Source of the DNA: an uncultured bacterium
Lineage (GTDB): Bacteria > Bacillota > Clostridia > Oscillospirales > Oscillospiraceae
Assembly (NCBI GenBank): GCA_949288405.1
Contig: CASEKM010000119.1
Span: forward strand, 1 to 5,225
DNA length: 5,225 nucleotides
Direction: 5' to 3'
The position numbers were made by a program, and so were the translations under genes. The notes below the pieces were generated by a model, which was not told where the DNA came from, searched no databases, and saw only the letters and a program-made list of their open reading frames with translations. Positions 1 through 4,804 of this stretch are shown in pieces (position 1 is the stretch's first letter; each line of letters opens with the position of its first letter).

Positions 1-6
1 AGGGAC

Positions 7-12
7 TATAAT
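7..12 (+). promoter_or_regulatory. Probable -10 box for the D-lactate dehydrogenase gene
   Basis: A perfect TATAAT lies at the left edge. A matching -35 box would fall before base 1, so the promoter cannot be confirmed. Transcription would start near base 18-20, just before an A6T5 tract at 21-31, giving a leader of about 88 nt for the dehydrogenase. Confidence 0.5.
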
Positions 13-34
13 AGAGACGCAAAAAATTTTTGTG

Positions 35-96
35 CCGGGCCCTTTGCCGGGCCTGGAGCCAGAGAGGAGAGAGGGGCGGGGAGCGGTTCCCCGCCC
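35..96 (+). promoter_or_regulatory. Two-hairpin leader around an AGGAG ribosome-binding site
   Basis: Two stable hairpins precede the dehydrogenase start. The first pairs 35-42 with 49-56 (8 bp with one G.U, loop TTTGCC). The second pairs 74-82 with 88-96 (9 perfect bp, loop GCGGT). Between them is a purine run with AGGAG at 65-69, the best Shine-Dalgarno core upstream of the gene. It lies 37 nt from the ATG at 107, but only about 14 nt away if the second hairpin is looped out. Between that hairpin and the ATG there is only a weak GAGAG at 97-101. The pairing is seen directly; the role in translation is inferred. Confidence 0.5.
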
Positions 97-106
97 GAGA
101 GACCGT

Positions 107-1093
107 ATGAAACTGTTTGCCTACGCCGTCCGGGAATTTGATGAGAAGCCCCTGTTTGACAAGTGGTGCGCCCAGCTGGGAGTGGAGTACGACTACAGCA
201 CCGAATACCCCACCCCGGAGAACATGGAGCTGGCCCGGGGCTACGACGCCATTAGCACCACCCCCTACGCCCTGGGGCCGGAGGACATCCGCCGCTTCCA
301 CGATATGGGCGTCAAGTACCTGGGGGCCCGCGCCATCGGCTTTGACCACTTCGACCTGCCCACCGCCAAGGAGCTGGGCATGCCGGTGACCCACGTGTTC
401 TATCCCCCCAGCGGGGTGGCCAACTACGCCATCATGCTCATGCTCATGTGCTGCCGGAAGATGCGCCAGATCCTGGACCGGAACGTGGTTCAGGACTATA
501 CGCTGGAGGGCAAGATGGGCCGCGAGCTGTCCAACTGCACCGTGGCGGTGCTGGGCACCGGCAAGATCGGCGGCACCGTCATCCGGCACCTGTCCGGCTT
601 CGGCTGCCGGCTGCTGGCCTACGACCTCTATCCCAACCCGGAGCTGGCCGCTCTGGCGGAGTACGCCGACCTGGACACCATCTGGCGGGAGGCGGATATC
701 ATCACCCTCCATATGCCCGCCAACCCGGAGGACCACCACATCATCAACGGGGAGAGCCTCTCCAAGATGAAGGACGGGGTCATCCTCATCAACACCGCCC
801 GGGGCGACCTGATCGACACCGCCGCCCTCATCGAGGCCATCGAGCGCCGGAAGGTGGGGGCCGCCGCCCTGGACGTGCTGGAGCAGGAGAGCGGTCTGTA
901 CTACGCCGACCTGAAGACCGTCCCCATCCCCAACCACGACCTGGCCATTCTGAAGGCCTTCCCCAATGTGATCGTCACCCCCCACACCGCCTTCTACACC
1001 GAGGAGGCGGTGGAGTACATGGTGGCGGGCACCGTCAAGGGCCTGCTGGCCTGCGAGCAGGGGGGAGAGAACCCCTATCTGGTGCAGGGCTGA
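107..1093 (+). CDS. D-lactate dehydrogenase / VanH-type D-2-hydroxyacid dehydrogenase
   Basis: 328-aa cytosolic NAD-dependent enzyme of the D-isomer-specific 2-hydroxyacid dehydrogenase family, probably reducing pyruvate to D-lactate. The Rossmann motif GTGKIG is at residues 150-155, followed by Asp173 at the end of the next strand, which favours NAD over NADP. The substrate and catalytic residues line up with D-LDH: Arg232 in NTARG, Glu261 in DVLEQE, and His293 in TPHTAFYT. The length is normal (about 330 aa). The ATG at 107 is chosen because the family begins with MKxFAYxVRxFD-like sequence there. A GTG at 32 would add 25 residues encoded by the hairpin leader. Blocks such as RHLSGFGCRLLAYD resemble VanH, but no D-Ala-D-Lac ligase or VanX gene lies nearby, so a resistance role is unsupported. 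An (R)-2-hydroxyisocaproate-type dehydrogenase is the main alternative. No convincing terminator follows. Confidence 0.9.
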   Translation: MKLFAYAVREFDEKPLFDKWCAQLGVEYDYSTEYPTPENMELARGYDAISTTPYALGPEDIRRFHDMGVKYLGARAIGFDHFDLPTAKELGMPVTHVFYPPSGVANYAIMLMLMCCRKMRQILDRNVVQDYTLEGKMGRELSNCTVAVLGTGKIGGTVIRHLSGFGCRLLAYDLYPNPELAALAEYADLDTIWREADIITLHMPANPEDHHIINGESLSKMKDGVILINTARGDLIDTAALIEAIERRKVGAAALDVLEQESGLYYADLKTVPIPNHDLAILKAFPNVIVTPHTAFYTEEAVEYMVAGTVKGLLACEQGGENPYLVQG

Positions 1094-1126
1094 CCTGCGC
1101 GCCATCAAAGCGCCGCCAAAATTTTC

Positions 1127-1156
1127 TTGACAGCCCCGCCGCCCATGTGGTACGCT
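1127..1156 (+). promoter_or_regulatory. Extended -10 promoter of the mntP riboswitch unit
   Basis: A perfect -35 box TTGACA lies at 1127-1132. After 18 bp comes TACGCT at 1151-1156, which keeps the key T, A and final T. A TG at 1148-1149 sits one base before it, so this is an extended -10 promoter. Predicted transcription starts near 1163, only about 5 nt before the riboswitch aptamer, as expected for a dedicated promoter. It begins about 33 bp after the dehydrogenase stop codon. Confidence 0.7.
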
Positions 1157-1167
1157 ACTGTCTGCAC

Positions 1168-1259
1168 ATAAGGGAGTAGTCGGCGCGCAAGCGTAACAAG
1201 GTCAACAGACTGAGCTCCGCCTCTGGAGTTCTGGCTTTGTTTTTCATGACGAGACTTAT
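1168..1259 (+). ncRNA. yybP-ykoY manganese riboswitch aptamer
   Basis: Mn2+-sensing aptamer of the yybP-ykoY class. The P1 strand ATAAG (1168-1172) pairs with CTTAT (1255-1259). It is followed by the class signature GGAGTAG (1173-1179). A short hairpin CGC-GCAA-GCG with a GNRA loop lies at 1184-1193. The next helix pairs ACAAGGTC (1196-1203) with GGCTTTGT (1233-1240) and continues into GAGCTCC/GGAGTTC (1212-1218 with 1225-1231). The 3' side ends CATGACGAGA just before P1, like the second Mn-binding loop of known members. The order and spacing match my recollection of the Lactococcus yybP-ykoY RNA. It sits directly upstream of mntP, the classic target. Binding is expected to switch expression on, because P1 excludes the following terminator. 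Confidence 0.9.
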
Positions 1260-1295
1260 CTGTTCCACGGGGACAGATGGGTCTCGTCTTTTTTT
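1248..1295 (+). terminator. Riboswitch expression-platform intrinsic terminator
   Basis: GACGAGAC (1248-1255) pairs with GTCTCGTC (1281-1288). The stem continues through two G.U pairs and ATCTGT (1258-1263) with ACAGAT (1273-1278), then two further G-C pairs around an ACGG loop. Seven T follow at 1289-1295. The 5' arm uses 1255-1259, the same bases that form the 3' strand of aptamer helix P1, so terminator and ligand-bound aptamer are mutually exclusive. Without Mn2+ the terminator should form and mntP should be off. Confidence 0.9.
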
Positions 1296-1309
1296 GCGCC
1301 GGCGCGGGC

Positions 1310-1364
1310 CCGCGGCAGGGGGAGATGCCCAACCTCCGCCGCGGCCAACGATACGTTGAGGAGG
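1310..1364 (+). promoter_or_regulatory. mntP leader hairpins and strong ribosome-binding site
   Basis: After the terminator the mntP leader continues for about 78 nt. CCGCGGC (1310-1316) pairs with GCCGCGG (1338-1344), extended by GGGGG (1318-1322) against CCTCC (1333-1337) past a bulged A. A second hairpin, CAACG-ATA-CGTTG (1346-1358), directly abuts the Shine-Dalgarno GAGGAGG (1358-1364), which is 9 nt from the ATG. This large hairpin lacks a T-run, so it is not a terminator. Its role is unknown; it may hold the ribosome site open. Confidence 0.55.
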
Positions 1365-1373
1365 AATTTTTAC

Positions 1374-1937
1374 ATGGGAATCGCGGAACTGTTTATTTTA
1401 GCCGTGGGGCTGTCCATGGACGCCTTTGCGGTGTCCGTCTGCAAAGGGCTGTCCGCCGGGCGGGTGACCCTGGGCCACGCCCTGACGGCAGGGCTCTGGT
1501 TCGGGGGCTTCCAGGCCCTGATGCCCTTCCTGGGCTGGCTGCTGGGGGTGCAGTTTCAGTCCGTCATCACCAGCATCGACCACTGGATCGCCTTCGTGCT
1601 CCTGGGCCTCATCGGCGCGAACATGATCCGGGAGTCCCGCAGCACCGAGGCGGAGGAGATGGAGGTCTCCTTCGGGGCGAAGGCCATGTTCCCCCTGGCG
1701 GTGGCCACCAGCATCGACGCCCTCACCGTGGGCATCACCTTCGCCTTTCTCAGCGCCCCCATCGCCCCCGCGGTGACCCTCATCGGGGTCATCACCTGTG
1801 TCCTGTCCGCCTTCGGCGTCAAGGCCGGCGGCGTGGTGGGGGAGCGGGGCAAGTCCTGGGCCGAGCTGGCCGGGGGCGTGGTGCTGATCCTCATGGGCAC
1901 CAAGATCCTGCTGGAGCACCTGGGCATCCTGGGCTGA
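1374..1937 (+). CDS. mntP: Manganese efflux pump MntP
   Basis: 187-aa inner-membrane Mn2+ exporter of the MntP (formerly YebN/DUF204) family, which protects against excess manganese. The protein is almost all hydrophobic, with about six helices near residues 3-23, 34-52, 63-84, 102-126, 129-149 and 164-183. The two halves carry the paired acidic motifs of the family: LSMDAFAVS with Asp16, and TSIDALTVGI with Asp115. The only longer soluble loop is about residues 86-100. Length is normal for the family. The ATG at 1374 is chosen for its GAGGAGG site 9 nt upstream; an in-frame TTG at 1356 lies inside a hairpin and the ribosome site. The upstream Mn2+ riboswitch independently supports the substrate. 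It is transcribed alone, closed by a strong terminator. Confidence 0.95.
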   Translation: MGIAELFILAVGLSMDAFAVSVCKGLSAGRVTLGHALTAGLWFGGFQALMPFLGWLLGVQFQSVITSIDHWIAFVLLGLIGANMIRESRSTEAEEMEVSFGAKAMFPLAVATSIDALTVGITFAFLSAPIAPAVTLIGVITCVLSAFGVKAGGVVGERGKSWAELAGGVVLILMGTKILLEHLGILG

Positions 1938-2003
1938 CCGGCCTTCGCGCCGCACGGGGAGGGCCCGGCGGGCGCTCCATTGCGGAAGGTTTTCACCAAA
2001 TCG

Positions 2004-2040
2004 AGCGGGACCGCACCTGGGTGCGGTCCCGCTCCGTCTT
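2004..2040 (+). terminator. Intrinsic terminator after mntP
   Basis: A perfect 13-bp stem pairs AGCGGGACCGCAC (2004-2016) with GTGCGGTCCCGCT (2021-2033) around a CTGG loop, followed by the pyrimidine-rich tail CCGTCTT. The tail is poorer in T than in the other terminators here, but the stem is very stable. It lies 66 bp after the mntP stop and separates it from the next promoter. The 1938-2003 stretch otherwise holds only a short imperfect hairpin near 1959-1977. Confidence 0.8.
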
Positions 2041-2069
2041 CTGTCAGACAAGCACGCTTATTATATTGA

Positions 2070-2102
2070 CAAGTTTCATTATTTTTTTGCCAAGTGTACT
2101 TG
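2070..2102 (+). promoter_or_regulatory. Candidate operator: three CAAGT half-sites over the -35 box
   Basis: CAAGT occurs at 2070-2074 and again at 2091-2095, exactly 21 bp (two helical turns) apart. An inverted copy ACTTG follows at 2098-2102, making the dyad CAAGT-GT-ACTTG, whose right arm overlaps the -35 TTGACA. This is where a repressor would act. The XRE regulator encoded downstream in the same unit is the natural candidate, by autoregulation. The repeats are seen; binding is inferred. Confidence 0.4.
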
Positions 2103-2128
2103 ACATAGCGGGCGCGGCGTGATAGGAT
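2100..2128 (+). promoter_or_regulatory. Promoter of the membrane protein / XRE regulator unit
   Basis: TTGACA (2100-2105), a 17-bp spacer and TAGGAT (2123-2128) form a good sigma-A promoter, with TG at 2120-2121 giving an extended -10. The upstream 2060-2098 stretch is AT-rich, unlike the surrounding DNA. The start is expected near 2135, leaving a leader of about 74 nt. Confidence 0.75.
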
Positions 2129-2153
2129 AAGCTTACAGCAGAGGATGATCCCG

Positions 2154-2183
2154 CCTCCGCCCCAAGGCGCCGGGGCCGGGAGG
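2154..2183 (+). promoter_or_regulatory. Leader hairpin before the small membrane protein gene
   Basis: CCTCCGCCCC (2154-2163) pairs with GGGGC (2172-2176) and GGAGG (2179-2183) across a 2-nt bulge, with an 8-nt loop. The ribosome site AAGGAG (2198-2203) lies free downstream, 5 nt from the ATG. The CCTCC arm could also compete for the purine-rich ribosome site. No T-run follows, so it is not a terminator. Confidence 0.4.
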
Positions 2184-2208
2184 GGGCCCGAGCTGGAAAG
2201 GAGCGTTT

Positions 2209-2517
2209 ATGGATAAGAACGAAATCCTGGAAAAAAGCCGCCAGGAGAAAGAGGATGAGGGAGTCACCTACGCGGAGAACGAAGGCCGCCGGTATGGAGA
2301 GATCAGCTTTTGCCTGCTGATTATCGCGGTGTTGGTCTATGACTTCGCCAAGGGGCTGGACAACTATCTGCCCATGTCCCTGCTGTGGGCCTATCTGGCC
2401 GCCCAGGCCCTGGGCAAGTATCAGACCCGGCGGGAGCGCAAATTCCTCTGGGGGATCGTGTTCGGGGCCATTGCCTCCCTGTGCTTCCTGCTCTGCTATG
2501 TGCTGCGGACCTGGTAA
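2209..2517 (+). CDS. Small three-helix membrane protein, DUF6442-like
   Basis: 102 aa. The charged cytoplasmic-looking N-terminus begins MDKNEILEKSRQEKEDEG, then come hydrophobic segments at about residues 32-46, 54-69 and 78-99 and a very short C-terminus. The opening 'NKxEILEKSRxEK' pattern and overall build resemble the DUF6442 family, uncharacterised membrane proteins often found beside small XRE regulators; this is from memory and not searched. The ATG at 2209 has AAGGAG 5 nt upstream. The XRE gene starts 15 nt after its stop, so the two are almost certainly cotranscribed. A plausible role is sensing at the membrane and modulating the regulator, or being its target, but nothing in the sequence proves either. 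No signal-peptidase site or catalytic motif is visible. Confidence 0.8.
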   Translation: MDKNEILEKSRQEKEDEGVTYAENEGRRYGEISFCLLIIAVLVYDFAKGLDNYLPMSLLWAYLAAQALGKYQTRRERKFLWGIVFGAIASLCFLLCYVLRTW

Positions 2518-2532
2518 GAAGGGGGCGAGGGT

Positions 2533-2745
2533 TTGGACGAACAGCTGGTTTTAAAAAACCGTTTGAAGGTGGCCCGGGCGGAGAAGGGCCTGTCCCAGGG
2601 GGACCTGGCTCAGCTGGTGGGCGTGTCCAGGCAGACCATCAGCTCTATTGAGACGGGGCAGTTCAACCCCACCGCCAAGCTGGCCCTGATCTTGTGCATC
2701 GCCCTGGACAAAAAATTTGAGGAGCTCTTCTACTTCGAGACATAA
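2533..2745 (+). CDS. Small XRE-family HTH transcriptional regulator (TTG start)
   Basis: 70-aa DNA-binding protein consisting of a single Cro/C1-type helix-turn-helix. The helices run through residues 7-19 (KNRLKVARAEKGL), 22-29 (QGDLAQLV), the recognition helix 33-41 (RQTISSIET), and 46-66. The signature LSQ-DLAQLVGVSRQTISSIETGQFNPT is typical. There is no sensor or dimerisation domain beyond a short tail ending FYFET. No ATG or GTG is available before the conserved KNRLK block, so the TTG at 2533 is the start, served by AAGGGGG (2519-2525) 7 nt upstream. It follows the membrane-protein gene by 15 nt in the same operon. Such proteins commonly repress their own operon, and CAAGT repeats overlap this promoter. 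Confidence 0.9.
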   Translation: MDEQLVLKNRLKVARAEKGLSQGDLAQLVGVSRQTISSIETGQFNPTAKLALILCIALDKKFEELFYFET

Positions 2746-2779
2746 AAATTCCCGCCGGGATCTTCCGGCGGGAATTTTT
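2744..2779. terminator. Bidirectional terminator between convergent genes
   Basis: A perfect 15-bp stem pairs 2744-2758 with 2765-2779 around a GATCTT loop: A-run, TTCCCGCCGG, then CCGGCGGGAA and T-run. The A/T ends give each strand a five-T tail. It begins inside the TAA of the regulator gene (2743-2745) and ends one base from the stop of the phosphate transporter gene (2781-2783). One very compact element thus ends both convergent units. Confidence 0.95.
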
Positions 2780-2780
2780 A

Positions 2781-4466
2781 TCAGATATGCTGGTGGACCT
2801 TGGCCAGCTCCTGGGCGATGTTCAGGGCGTGGTCGCCGATGCGCTCAAAGTCGGTGAGCAGCTCGGAGTAGAGGATGCCCGCCTCGGCGGAGCACGCCCC
2901 CTCTTGCAGGCGCCGCAGGTGGTTGCTGCGGTAGTCCCGGGTCATGTCGTCGATGCGCTGCTCCAGGGCGGACACCTGGGTGAGCCACTCCACCGTCCCC
3001 GCGCCGGGGGAGAGGAGCTGGGCCGCCGCCTCCATGCAGATGTCCCGCATGGCGGTGATCTCCTCCTGGGCCGCCTGGGAGAAGGAGATCTTCCGCTGGG
3101 TGAGCATCCGGGTGTATCCGGCCAGGTTGTCCGCGTGGTCCCCGATGCGCTCGATGTTGCCGGAGATGGTAAAAAAGCTGCTCAGGACGGCGGAGGCCTG
3201 CTGGTTGGTCTCATAGGCGATGACCTGGGACACCCGGAGGGAGATCTCCTTGTTCAAAAAGTCGATATACTCCTCCCGCTGCTCCACCTGGGCCAGCTCC
3301 TCCTCGTCCTGGTCCAGGACGGACCGGAAGCTGGCCTCGATGTTGTCCCGGGCCATGAGCAGCATCCGGTGGAGCTCATGCTGGAGCTGGTCCGTCTGGA
3401 TGGCGGACACGCCCAGGTGGCTCTCCTTGCTGCCGGTGTGGATGGGGGTCAGGTACTCCAGGTGCATCTGCTCGTCCTTGTCCTCCGGCCGGTCGGGGAG
3501 GATCCGCACCGCCGCCTTGGCCAGATAGTTGCCCAGGGGCAGCAGGATCAGGGTGGTGGTGATGTTGAAGCAGGTGTGGGTAATGGCGATCTGTCCGGCG
3601 GGGGTGGCGGGCAGCACGCCCTCCAGGAAGCTGCCCAGGGCGCCGGGGAGTGCCAGACTGCCGTCGATCACCTGGGCGATGGGGAAGAGCAGGAACAGGG
3701 TGGTAAAGATACAGGTGCCGATGATGTTGAACATCAGGTGGATGATGGTGGTGCGCTTGGCGTTGCGGGTGGTGCCGATGGCCGCCAGGACGGCGGTGAT
3801 GCAGGTGCCGATGTTCTGTCCGAAGAGGACGAACACCGAGTTGGCATAGGCGATGACTCCGCTGTTGGCCAGGGCCTGCAAGATGCCCACCGAGGCGGAG
3901 GAGGACTGGATGATGGCGGTGAAGACCGTGCCCGCCAGGATACCCAGCACCGGGTTGGAGAAGTTGGCCATGATGCCCACAAAGGCCTCGGAGTCCCGCA
4001 GAGGCTCCATGGCGGCGCTCATCATGTCCATGCCGATAAACAGCACGCCCAGTCCGGCGAAGATCTGTCCGATGTGCTGCAGCTGGGGATTTTTCACGAA
4101 GACCACCAGCACCACGCCGGCGAAGGCGATGAGGGGGGCCAGGGCCCCCACGTCCAGGGCGATGAGCAGTCCGGTGACGGTGGTGCCGATGTTGGCCCCC
4201 ATGATGATCCAAACCGCCTGGTTCAGGGTCATCATGCCCGCGTTGACGAAGCCCACCACCATGACGGTGGTGGCGGAGGAGGACTGGATGACGGCGGTGA
4301 TGGCCGCCCCCACCAGCACTCCCAAAAACCGGTTGGCGGTGAGGCGCTCCAGGATCTGCTTCATCCGGCTGCCCGCCGCGGCCTCCAGGCCGGAGCTCAT
4401 CATCTGCATGCCGTATAAAAACAGGGCCAGGCCCCCCAACAGGCTTAAAAAGTCTGTCATCTGCAT
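2781..4466 (-). CDS. Na+/phosphate cotransporter family protein with C-terminal PhoU-like domain
   Basis: 561-aa membrane protein of the NptA/YjbB-like Na/Pi cotransporter family, expected to move phosphate with sodium across the cytoplasmic membrane. Two inverted-repeat transport domains are visible: residues about 5-150 with QSSSATT at 61-67 and GANIGTT at 90-96, and about 165-320 with QSSSAS at 187-192 and GQNIGTC at 216-222. The QSSS pairs are the substrate-binding hallmark. Residues about 345-555 form a soluble helical PhoU-like domain with two copies of ERIGDHA-N, at 439-447 and 541-549. Domain order and length are usual for bacterial members. The start at 4466 has GAGAGGA (4477-4483) 10 nt upstream. 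The open frame extends 58 codons further, but that part is low-complexity and overlaps the leader. Transport direction and counter-ion cannot be read from sequence; export under high phosphate is possible for PhoU-fused members. Confidence 0.93.
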   Translation of the reverse strand: MQMTDFLSLLGGLALFLYGMQMMSSGLEAAAGSRMKQILERLTANRFLGVLVGAAITAVIQSSSATTVMVVGFVNAGMMTLNQAVWIIMGANIGTTVTGLLIALDVGALAPLIAFAGVVLVVFVKNPQLQHIGQIFAGLGVLFIGMDMMSAAMEPLRDSEAFVGIMANFSNPVLGILAGTVFTAIIQSSSASVGILQALANSGVIAYANSVFVLFGQNIGTCITAVLAAIGTTRNAKRTTIIHLMFNIIGTCIFTTLFLLFPIAQVIDGSLALPGALGSFLEGVLPATPAGQIAITHTCFNITTTLILLPLGNYLAKAAVRILPDRPEDKDEQMHLEYLTPIHTGSKESHLGVSAIQTDQLQHELHRMLLMARDNIEASFRSVLDQDEEELAQVEQREEYIDFLNKEISLRVSQVIAYETNQQASAVLSSFFTISGNIERIGDHADNLAGYTRMLTQRKISFSQAAQEEITAMRDICMEAAAQLLSPGAGTVEWLTQVSALEQRIDDMTRDYRSNHLRRLQEGACSAEAGILYSELLTDFERIGDHALNIAQELAKVHQHI

Positions 4467-4601
4467 AAACTTGAAATCCTCTCTTTCTCTCGTTTCTCTC
4501 TCATTCCTAAACAGCTGTGGCCGGCCCCGGCCCCTCCCCCGGAGGAGCGGCGGCCGCAATGGCGCCCGTTCTGCTGGCGTTAGTGTGCCGGGCTTTGCCG
4601 G

Positions 4602-4633
4602 AAAATATAAAAAGGCACAGCCCGCGGCGCTGT
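4602..4633 (-). terminator. Weak terminator-like hairpin in the transporter leader
   Basis: On the - strand ACAGC (4633-4629) pairs with GCTGT (4621-4617) around GCCGCGG, then GCC and T5-ATA-T4 down to 4602. The stem is only 5 bp (perhaps one more pair inside), so termination would be inefficient unless regulated. Its left arm overlaps the 3' arm of the competing helix 4685-4677/4640-4630, an antiterminator-like arrangement. Confidence 0.35.
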
Positions 4634-4636
4634 TTT

Positions 4637-4726
4637 TCAACCGCTCCGCAGGTCATGCCAGTGTCGTCCTATGAACTTGAAACAGGCCGTTCCCCGCCGG
4701 CCCGGGTACCGATGCTCCCATGGCAT
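4637..4726 (-). CDS. Possible 29-aa leader peptide
   Basis: A 30-codon frame (ATG at 4726-4724, TGA at 4639-4637) beginning MPWEHRYPGR and ending HWHDLRSG. Its ATG is preceded at 5 nt spacing by AGAGAGG, nearly the same ribosome site as the transporter gene. Five Arg, three His and two Trp fall in 29 residues. The stop codon lies in the 3' arm of the possible antiterminator helix, just before the terminator-like hairpin, as in translation-coupled attenuators. Against it: the frame may be chance in GC-rich DNA, the peptide resembles nothing I know, and its start sits in a hairpin. Confidence 0.25.
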   Translation of the reverse strand: MPWEHRYPGRRGTACFKFIGRHWHDLRSG

Positions 4727-4770
4727 TGTTACCTCTCTGCATACAGCATTGCTCTCTTAACACGTTCTTT

Positions 4771-4799
4771 ATTATAGGGCCCCGCCCCCGCTCCGTCAA
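4771..4799 (-). promoter_or_regulatory. Near-consensus promoter of the phosphate transporter gene
   Basis: On the - strand TTGACG (4799-4794), exactly 17 bp, then TATAAT (4776-4771). Eleven of twelve positions match the sigma-A consensus. The spacer is almost pure G+C, while 4801-4822 just upstream is AT-rich and could act as an UP element. Predicted start is near 4764. Confidence 0.85.
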
Positions 4800-4804
4800 C
4801 GAAT

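Larger units (their letters stand above)
4467..4764 (-). promoter_or_regulatory. Long structured 5' leader of the phosphate transporter gene
   Basis: About 298 nt separate the predicted transcription start from the ATG, with no established gene. In RNA order it holds: a hairpin with GGTA (4733-4730) pairing 4708-4705 and ATGC (4726-4723) pairing 4715-4712; a GGCCG/CGGCC hairpin (4702-4698 with 4689-4685); a long-range pairing of CTGTTTCAA (4685-4677) with 4640-4630 (9 bp, 2-nt bulge); a weak terminator-like hairpin at 4633-4617 with T-rich tail; then very GC-rich sequence (4600-4510) and a purine-rich tract (4505-4477) running into the ribosome site. I do not recognise a riboswitch class. Length and alternative pairings suggest attenuation. 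Confidence 0.5.

Noticed and set aside
32..106. N-terminal extension of the dehydrogenase from a GTG at 32
   Set aside because: The extra 25 residues are encoded by hairpin and purine-rich leader, resemble nothing in the family, and the GTG has no ribosome site. The family N-terminus fits the ATG at 107.
107..1093. vanH as part of a vancomycin-resistance cluster
   Set aside because: Sequence blocks resemble VanH, but no VanA-type ligase, VanX or VanRS is present. Ordinary D-LDH belongs to the same family, and the next gene is mntP with its own promoter.
1097..1125. Terminator after the dehydrogenase gene
   Set aside because: GCGC/GCGC gives only a 4-bp stem with a 9-nt loop, and the T-run is displaced and overlaps the -35 region of the mntP promoter. 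It is too weak to call.
1296..1314. GCGCCGGCGC and CGCGGGCCCGCG palindromes
   Set aside because: These overlapping perfect palindromes lack a loop, are expected in such GC-rich DNA, and are better explained as part of the larger 1310-1344 hairpin region.
1356..1373. TTG start for mntP six codons upstream
   Set aside because: It lies inside the CAACG/CGTTG hairpin and the Shine-Dalgarno sequence; the ATG at 1374 has ideal spacing and the family start.
2066..2071. A second promoter using the upstream TTGACA
   Set aside because: The -10 position at 17 bp reads GCCAAG, with no usable box at neighbouring spacings.
2787..4418. Long open frame antisense to the phosphate transporter (543 codons)
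   Set aside because: It is Gly/Asp/Val/His-rich, made from the reverse of the transporter codons in GC-rich DNA, with no domain and no ribosome site. The opposite strand encodes a clear membrane transporter.
4467..4640. 58-residue N-terminal extension of the transporter
   Set aside because: The sequence is Arg/Pro-rich and overlaps leader structures. The ATG at 4466 has a proper ribosome site and begins at the first membrane helix.
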